64,000 nucleotides of DNA from positions 1 to 64,000 of the forward strand of contig JAUMUM010000003.1 of assembly GCA_030530685.1 (NCBI GenBank), given 5' to 3'. The notes beneath the pieces were generated by a model. The model ran no database searches and was not told the DNA's origin. It saw nothing but the letters and a program-made list of their open reading frames with translations. Position numbers and translations under genes: made by a program. This DNA comes from Actinomycetaceae bacterium (GTDB lineage: Bacteria; Actinomycetota; Actinomycetes; Actinomycetales; Actinomycetaceae). Of this stretch, positions 57,858-64,000 are shown piece after piece (within the stretch, counting starts at the first letter, position 1; the number at the start of each line of letters is the position of its first letter).

Positions 57858-59808
57858 GGAACTCGTAGCGTCGGAAGCATCGTGGCGGTGAGGCGTCAGT
57901 ACTCAAGATCGAAGCTTACGCTCGGTTCGTGTGACGGGGACATGCTGAGTATGACAGGGAAATACTGTTCCTTCGCTTTGGTACGCCGCGCGGAGGTGGT
58001 TGGGCCGTTTGTTCGGTCTCGTCCGAGGGGGTGTCGTGGTTGCGCGGAACGTGCGACGACAATGCTCAAGGTAAGAATGTTTCGTGTGTCCGCCTGCGGC
58101 GCCAGTCACCCTCGTGGCCCCGGTGTCGCGCATGTGACAGGTGGCCACGCGTAGCGGACGAAGGTGTGGTCGCTGTGACGGAGGTGATGCCAGGCTGCTT
58201 GGCATATTGTGGTTGTAATAGCCGAGGCACGGGAGAGCACGCGGCTCGTGTTCGTTAGGGCGCTGCGAAAAGTGCGATGTTCGTGGGCGAGCTAAGAAAT
58301 AAAGTTCCGTTTAGTCGTGATTCGGGAGAATGCAAGATCCGATGTATAGGCGAACGCCATCGGACGCGGAAACTTCGGCTGAAGACAGCTGCACTTTCGA
58401 CTGCGGTCAGGGCAGTTAGCTTCGTTCCTTGTTTATGCATGGCATAGTTCGCTTGCGACGGTAGGTTCCAATCTTCGGCGCATCACGCACCTCGTTGTTT
58501 GGCGTTTTCCATCTGTTTGGGAGGCAATGCACAATAGCTGGTCCTCTTTCCAAGGTGCGTTTGCTGCTGAACTTATGTGTCCTCCTAACGGAAGGATCTC
58601 GTGGAGATAGCACTCGAAGCACGCCAGTTAATCGCCTTCCCTTTGCCGATTCGACAGGATTGAATATCGATGCGCTGCGAGAACTACACTCCGGGATCGC
58701 CGAAGCTCTTGGATCGGAAGTCGTTTGCAAGTGCCAGTCGGATTCGTCGTGACTGTAAGAGTCACATCTGCTTTTCGTGCAGCGTGCTTGTGACGAGGCT
58801 TGTCGCCGTAATCGTCGGGAATCACGTGCCGAAACCGAATCTAACGCTGTCTTGGTGTTATTGACGACGTTGTGCTAGATCGCGCAACTGCGTAGACAGT
58901 GGAATACAACAAAGGAATAAGCAGGGTGACGTTATCGCCTTTTGACCACACCCGTATCCAGTGGTCGAGAGTCAGTCTCTGTGACAAGCGCCAAATGCAG
59001 GCGGACACGGCAGCCTGCGGATTGCCGTGAGGTCATTGACAAGGTTCTGACACGGGGCGGTGCACGCGGACGTCGTGAATGCTGTAGTTGGGATGGACAA
59101 AAGTGCGAGGTCTGGCTTGCTGGGTGAATGCGGGTGTGGCGGTATGGGTTATGTACTTGGATTAGTCGTGGCGCAGGGTTGGTCGGTTTTGTATAGACGG
59201 TCGATAGCTGTCGTGGCCGGCCCTCGCATTTTGCGATACATGACCCCGACGCATTCCAGCTGCTAACTACGAAACTCACTCTGTCCCGTGAATCTTAGCT
59301 GACCACTGCGGTGCAGCCCGTCAATATCCAGGCATACTCTGCAACGACTATTTACGTCGACGCCGACCGCACCTCTCAAGCTGTATTCGACCGCTTGTGA
59401 CCGCTCGTGATCTGCGAGGTCATGCGATTTCATGTTGGAGACTAACTATTGCTAAAGGTCCTGATTCCGTCACGGATAATAGGTTGAACGGTCCACCGCA
59501 GGTGCGGGCTTGAGAGCGATGATTTCGACGCCGTATGTCTTGACCGTGCGCCGGCCGAAGATCTTCGTTCGCGGCGATGCTCGCATCGGTAGTCGCGAAC
59601 CTCTACGTGTTTCCCTTAATCTCGAGTGTTGATGTCGATCATCTAAGTGACCTTGCGCCGATTCATGGTGGTGACGGTTCTTGGAATTACACATCGGAAA
59701 CTGGTGAGGGTCTCGGGGTGCTTCAGCTTCACAGAAAGTGGGGGAAGTGAAGCTAGGCATGGGCGGACGGGCGAGGTGACACCTTCGTTTGGCCCCGCGA
59801 CGGGCCGG

Positions 59809-59824
59809 TGTTTCACGTGAAACA
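59809..59824. other. parS site 2
   Basis: TGTTTCACGTGAAACA, an exact match to the bacterial parS consensus, 1967 bases after site 1. ParB nucleates and spreads from such sites for chromosome segregation. Confidence 0.95.
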
Positions 59825-61570
59825 TGACGTTACGTGACTGAGTGCGCTCTCTGCGCTTATCGGCAAGACACTGCGGGATGCACTCCGTCGACGGCGGTTG
59901 GCGGGAAGTGCAGTGTCGGATAGATGATCGGACCAGTCCAGGCGAGCGACGTGATTCTAGTGGGAAACGTCGAAAGTTCCGGCTATTCGTTCCACTTGCA
60001 AAGTCATTCACGACACCTGTACTTGCGTTCCTTACGGACCAGCCTCGCTAAAGGAAGGTCGTACGGTTCGCTGGTGCCGAAGACCTAGATGGTGAGGCAC
60101 GCGAGCTTGTCGCTGGTTGGTTGGGCGTGCGAGTGTTTTAGGTAGGGGGCTCGCTCGTGGAAGTGCCAAGGCAGAACCTGGGTCCTGGACATGCATTACG
60201 TTAAGTTCGCGGCCTCCGACGTGAACGTGTTTTGCCGTTGAGGTGAACTTAGTTTTGTGGCCGTTGGTCGGCGACGTCAAGCGGTATGGATGGCGACCGA
60301 GAGGTTACCGAGCTGGGTCCGTTGTTGTTGCCGAGCGCCGTGGAAGATGGCGCATGGAGAGCACACTATTCGCGTAAGGCCCACGACGGTACAGAATAGC
60401 GTGTCAATACGTGAGCTAGATGTGGGCGTACGGGCGCGAATGTGGCCTGAGTCGGAGTGGGCGGAGCCTTCCCGCGGTGGTCATTGAGATGCTCGTGATG
60501 GGATATTGTTACGGCATGTATTGTTGCAGGCGAGGTACTTTGGTGCGCCATAAATCCTGCCGTCCTCGTTGAAAGGATGTTCGTGGATATCTGCCAGTCC
60601 GGGGATGTGGTCCCGGTTGGGATCGACGACGGTGGGTAGTGCCGTATGTGTCGGGTGACAAGTGCCGTGATCGTGCTTCGGTGCGAGACAGGTGTGATGT
60701 GGCGAGATATGGGTACAGTCAAGTGCCGCTGCAATAGAGGCCATGGTTGCAGTGTGTTTGGCGTCCGATCGTTGCACGTGACGGGTTAGGTGGTCGTGAA
60801 GGGTGGCATCCATGTGTCAGGACCGCTCGCTAAGGAAGTCGCGACAGGTGTGTGATGTATATCCGATCGGCGCTGCGTGGTTTGTATCTGGTCCAATTGA
60901 CCGCGTTGGCGACGGGTGTGCGTTAGGTACTCGGGTAGCGCGGCAGAGGTGACGCCCAGTTTTCCGCGTCCACGGCCCGTGCGTACCAACGTCGATCCTT
61001 GATCGAGTTCCGACGCGTCCGCCTCAAGGTTGGCCGCAAAGGAGGTTGCCAGTGCGTCGTCACTATGCGCGAACTACCCTGCCGAAGCAAATCAATGTAT
61101 GTAGTGTTCACCGTATTGCTGAAATTCTGCGCTTAGGATGCGTGGCGAGGCACTGTGCGTTGGGCTCGTCGATTGGTTGGCATGACCAAGGAGCTTCACT
61201 GCCGACTCGAACACCCGAGTTGCGCCACTCTCAACTTCTGGGGGTTCACGAACACGGTGAGCTGCTGGCTATTCGAAGTCAATAGATCTGCGGACCATCT
61301 GCCAATCGCGGTGTGCTCGACAAGAGTGGCTGAAGGGTGATCCTGGATCTGGGACCGCTCTGCGTCTTCTTTGTTCCGACGTGCATGGAGGTTTGCCACT
61401 TAGTAATGTAGCTGCTCGCGGCCGTTTTTGGTCTAAGAGGAGAAGGCGTTGTCGGCTGGTGTTGGTGCTGAGAATTCGCGGGGAAGGTGTGCTTCACAGT
61501 CGCCGTCGCGAACGTTTTTCTACGACGTTAGGCTGCGCTCCGAGTCTGAGTTACGATCTTGGTTTGGCAG

Positions 61571-61586
61571 TGTTTCACGTGAAACG
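61571..61586. other. parS site 3
   Basis: TGTTTCACGTGAAACG, one base from the consensus at the outer edge, 1762 bases after site 2. It is followed at once by another GTGAAACG half-site. Confidence 0.92.
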
Positions 61587-62217
61587 TGAAACGCGCGAAG
61601 ACTGTCTTGCCGGTGAATGCTCGTTTACAAGGCGGGTAACCAGCGTGTGCTCGGGTTGCGGTTGCGGAGGTCGACGATACTGCACCGACCGCGAGACTCA
61701 TTGAGGTGTGAGCATTCGGGTGCACTGACTATTCTTGCTGGTGCGCGGGCGGTGTCTTGTCGTGTGAAATTGGCGCGAGGTGATCGCACAAGTGGAGCGG
61801 AAGGCCTAGTTGTACGTATATTTCGTTAGGCAGTATGTGGCTTGGTGTGCTATTCGAATTTGACTTTGATCGCGGTCGTAGCTTGGAATAACCGGGTGGT
61901 GACGAACAGTGACCGACGACGATGCTCGTGCCGCCAGGGCGACCAGGGTGCTGATTGCGATGCTCGGCTGGCAATGACGAAGCTCTCCACATCGAGACAA
62001 TAAGTACGACGCCAAGGTTTGTGACGTTTGTGCGCAGACACGGTTTTGGGTGGGAGTGCTCGCGGTAACCCACGTTGGTCGATTGTCCCGGTCTGATTGC
62101 TCTCCAGCTTGGAAACGGAAATATCGATCGAGCTGTCCCTTTGTTTCGCGCTTCGCCTTCGCGTCACACGTGGGGTTGTTGGCGACAATACCTGGTGTTC
62201 CGTTTCGCTACTAACAT

Positions 62218-62988
62218 GTGTTGATAGAGATCGGGCGGTTGTTTGTGGCACTGCGAGAAGGTTTACTCCTCATTGATCGCAGTACTGGGTCTGCGTCTAT
62301 TGGCCGGGCGCGCGTCACCGACCGGCTAAGCGTGGCGGTTTCCGTGGTTCACTTCGTGCCGGTCCTTTCCTGCCTGAGCCGCACTCGATTCGACTGGGCC
62401 GACGGTGAACCAATCCGCCTTTTGAGTGTGACGTCCTGGCCTATTACCGCACATATCGAGAAGAACGGCCGAGTCCACGGCGGCAATGGTTACGGTCTGT
62501 CGGCGTCAACGAGGTCGCCCGATTACGGCAGCGATTTCCGCCCGCACCGGAGTTGCCGCGTGTACCGGAGCCGGCTCCCGACCGGATCCGTTTACTCGTA
62601 CGTCATCGACAGCTACCGCCCCGTTGGCGCCAGACGAAGAAGGAGATCGCCTTCTAGGTTCCGCGTAACGCCTTCGGGATTGCTGCTCGACGTACCACCG
62701 CCCGACGGGTCCGACCAAGGCTCTACCGGTGACACTTGGCGCGACGCCAGCGTGGAGCTCGGCACGACCCGCAACGCTCCAGGATCACAGTCGCGGACCA
62801 ATGGGAGGCTGTATCGGGTTGGACGTTCACGTAATACTGTCTTCACACGAGACGCCTCGATGCACTCCCCGCCTAGGTTTGGCCCCACAATTGTCACCGG
62901 CCTACTCCGCAATCGGAAAACGTCCTCAGATCACACGACTGAACAACCTTACAGAACATCACTCCGAGGCAAGGAGGCCGTTTTCTGA
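62218..62988 (+). CDS. Possible hypothetical ORF in the gene-poor region
   Basis: The longest frame beyond rsmG: 256 codons from a GTG. Between about 62260 and 62620 codon third positions are mostly G or C, and the G-over-C skew disappears (row 62521: 20 G to 22 C; row 62581: 15 to 21), unlike the surrounding DNA. That suggests this block is or was coding, or was inserted from elsewhere. The product has a hydrophobic start and Arg/Ser-rich middle and matches no family I know. No ribosome site is evident. Confidence 0.3.
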   Translation: MLIEIGRLFVALREGLLLIDRSTGSASIGRARVTDRLSVAVSVVHFVPVLSCLSRTRFDWADGEPIRLLSVTSWPITAHIEKNGRVHGGNGYGLSASTRSPDYGSDFRPHRSCRVYRSRLPTGSVYSYVIDSYRPVGARRRRRSPSRFRVTPSGLLLDVPPPDGSDQGSTGDTWRDASVELGTTRNAPGSQSRTNGRLYRVGRSRNTVFTRDASMHSPPRFGPTIVTGLLRNRKTSSDHTTEQPYRTSLRGKEAVF

Positions 62989-63514
62989 GCCGCTGGCGAG
63001 TGTGGGTGTGGGCACGTGCGCCGATTATCGTTGCAGTCATGAAGTGAGTGTTTGCTGGTAAACCGTGGTTGTGACCGGCTAATGGCATGATCAGGAAGCT
63101 GCAGCCTGGGCCATTTGTAGTTCGACGGCGGTTTCTATGTTCGTTGGAAGAGTTGTGTCGGGCTGTTTGACGCGCATAATTGAGGATTCTGTTGGCTCGG
63201 TGCAGACAGGCTCCCCATCGCATGTACAACTACGTATGTGGGTAGGCGTAAGTCTTTCGGGTGGTGAAGCGGGTTGTCTTTATGAATCGTGCAGTTCCCC
63301 GATCGCTCAAATACGTCTCGCTCGTGGTTCTTCCGCCGCCATAACTTGCCGCTGTAGCCGTAATTTGCACGGTGGTCGGGACCGGTCCGCTGCCACTCCT
63401 GATAGCGCGACATTGTGAATGACTATTAGATCATCGTTAATGATGACCCTATGACGGAACTTGGCAAGCTAGGTCCCGAGCTACCGCGTTCAGCGAGCCA
63501 TAGCGCGGTGTCGA

Positions 63515-63530
63515 TGTTTCACGTGAAACT
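63515..63530. other. parS site 4
   Basis: TGTTTCACGTGAAACT, one outer base from consensus, 1944 bases after site 3 and close to the right edge of the window. Confidence 0.92.
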
Positions 63531-64000
63531 GGGTAGCGCCCTTCCCGGGACACATCTCTGATCGATGTTAACCATGGAGTACGCGGAATGATCCAGGGCG
63601 TGACGCTACCGGTTTTGATGGTTGTCGGCGAGGTGCGTCAAGCAGCGGCTGTCATTTGGCTGTCTCCGTGCAAGATAACGAAGGTAGTAGATCCCTTCAT
63701 ACGAGAATGTTTGGGAGCTGACGTTTGTGAGTATCAGCAATCTGCAATACTTGCCGTTTCGAATGAAACGGTTGACGCGACGAGGTCCGATACGAGCAGT
63801 GTTTACTAATCGTTGCAGGTTGTTCCCCTTGTTACCTCCGCGGAATGTGGACTCTACGGTGTATCCCATCGGAGGAGAGACGGGCCACTTCACGAAGAAC
63901 TCTAATCTGATGAATCGGCTGCGCGCCGACTTGGTTGTGGCAATCGGATGGGTTATTGCGTGTTCCACGCCTGGTTGGTTGAAGTTGATCGACGGTGAAG

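Larger units (their letters stand above)
57101..64000. other. Gene-poor, G-skewed region carrying four parS sites
   Basis: Apart from one possible ORF at 62218, no frame here has a ribosome site, codon structure or recognisable family. GC is visibly lower than in the rest of the window. Hand counts of 60-base rows give strong G over C on the plus strand: row 58021, 24 G to 11 C; row 58141, 26 to 13; row 59041, 24 to 11; row 60661, 24 to 10. That fits unselected leading-strand DNA near the origin. Four parS sites lie within it. parA and parB, normally next to rsmG, are absent and may lie beyond 64000. Confidence 0.7.

Noticed and set aside
57187..61704. Many frames of 60-145 codons in the parS region
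   Set aside because: None has a convincing ribosome site, codon bias or family feature, and several run straight through parS sites (reading FHVKRET), as expected of chance frames.
56671..64000. tmRNA, SRP RNA or RNase P RNA in the gene-poor region
   Set aside because: I looked for a tRNA-like T-arm (GGTTCGA...) and for familiar core motifs and saw none; a covariance-model search would be needed to exclude them.

Overview
The window is high-GC DNA from an actinobacterium, most likely a member or relative of the Actinomycetaceae. This rests on gene order and families, not on a database match. It spans the replication origin. Left of dnaA the core genes lie on the minus strand (dnaN, recF, the DciA-like DUF721 gene, gyrB, gyrA, DUF3566, tRNA-Ile, the 39-residue DLW-39 gene, tRNA-Ala). 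Right of it they lie on the plus strand (rpmH, rnpA, yidD, yidC, jag, rsmG). This is the classic actinobacterial origin layout with replication leaving in both directions.

Layout from the left. 1-8.5 kb: haem synthesis, with hemE-hemY-hemCD-hemB on minus, each joined by an ATGA stop/start overlap, and hemA-hemH divergent on plus, joined the same way; then an MhuD-like haem-degrading enzyme. 8.7-13.4 kb: a three-gene ECF-type ABC importer whose promoter overlaps a DtxR/IdeR-like iron box. 13.7-23.5 kb: accessory zone with pyrrolidone-carboxyl peptidase, two lipoproteins, an Abi_2/AbiF-like defence gene, a protein paired with an XRE-ImmA regulator, a DUF2335 relic, a cupin, and an HTH-nucleotidyltransferase antitoxin-like pair. 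23.6-33 kb: arginine synthesis (argCJBD and, after a 1.6 kb gap, argGH); argF and argR are not here. 33-38.3 kb: DinB-like protein, metallo-beta-lactamase-fold hydrolase, a lone trpB, and a cystine-type symporter preceded by a Cys/Met-rich leader peptide. 38.7-56.7 kb: the origin block with DnaA boxes on both sides of dnaA.

56.7-64 kb: where parA/parB usually follow rsmG there is about 7.3 kb with almost no credible genes, lower GC and strong G-over-C skew. It carries four parS sites (GTTTCACGTGAAAC core) spaced 1.8-2.0 kb apart. It looks like a centromere-like parS array in non-coding DNA and is the most unusual part of the window.

A second theme is that many otherwise ordinary enzymes (HemCD, HemE, EcfT, EcfA, Pcp, ArgH, ArgD, ArgJ, ArgC, RecF, DnaA) carry lineage-specific Gly/Ala/Ser/Pro-rich insertions in loops or linkers. 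Some of these are encoded by a short DNA word, GGGTCCACA, that also occurs between genes.
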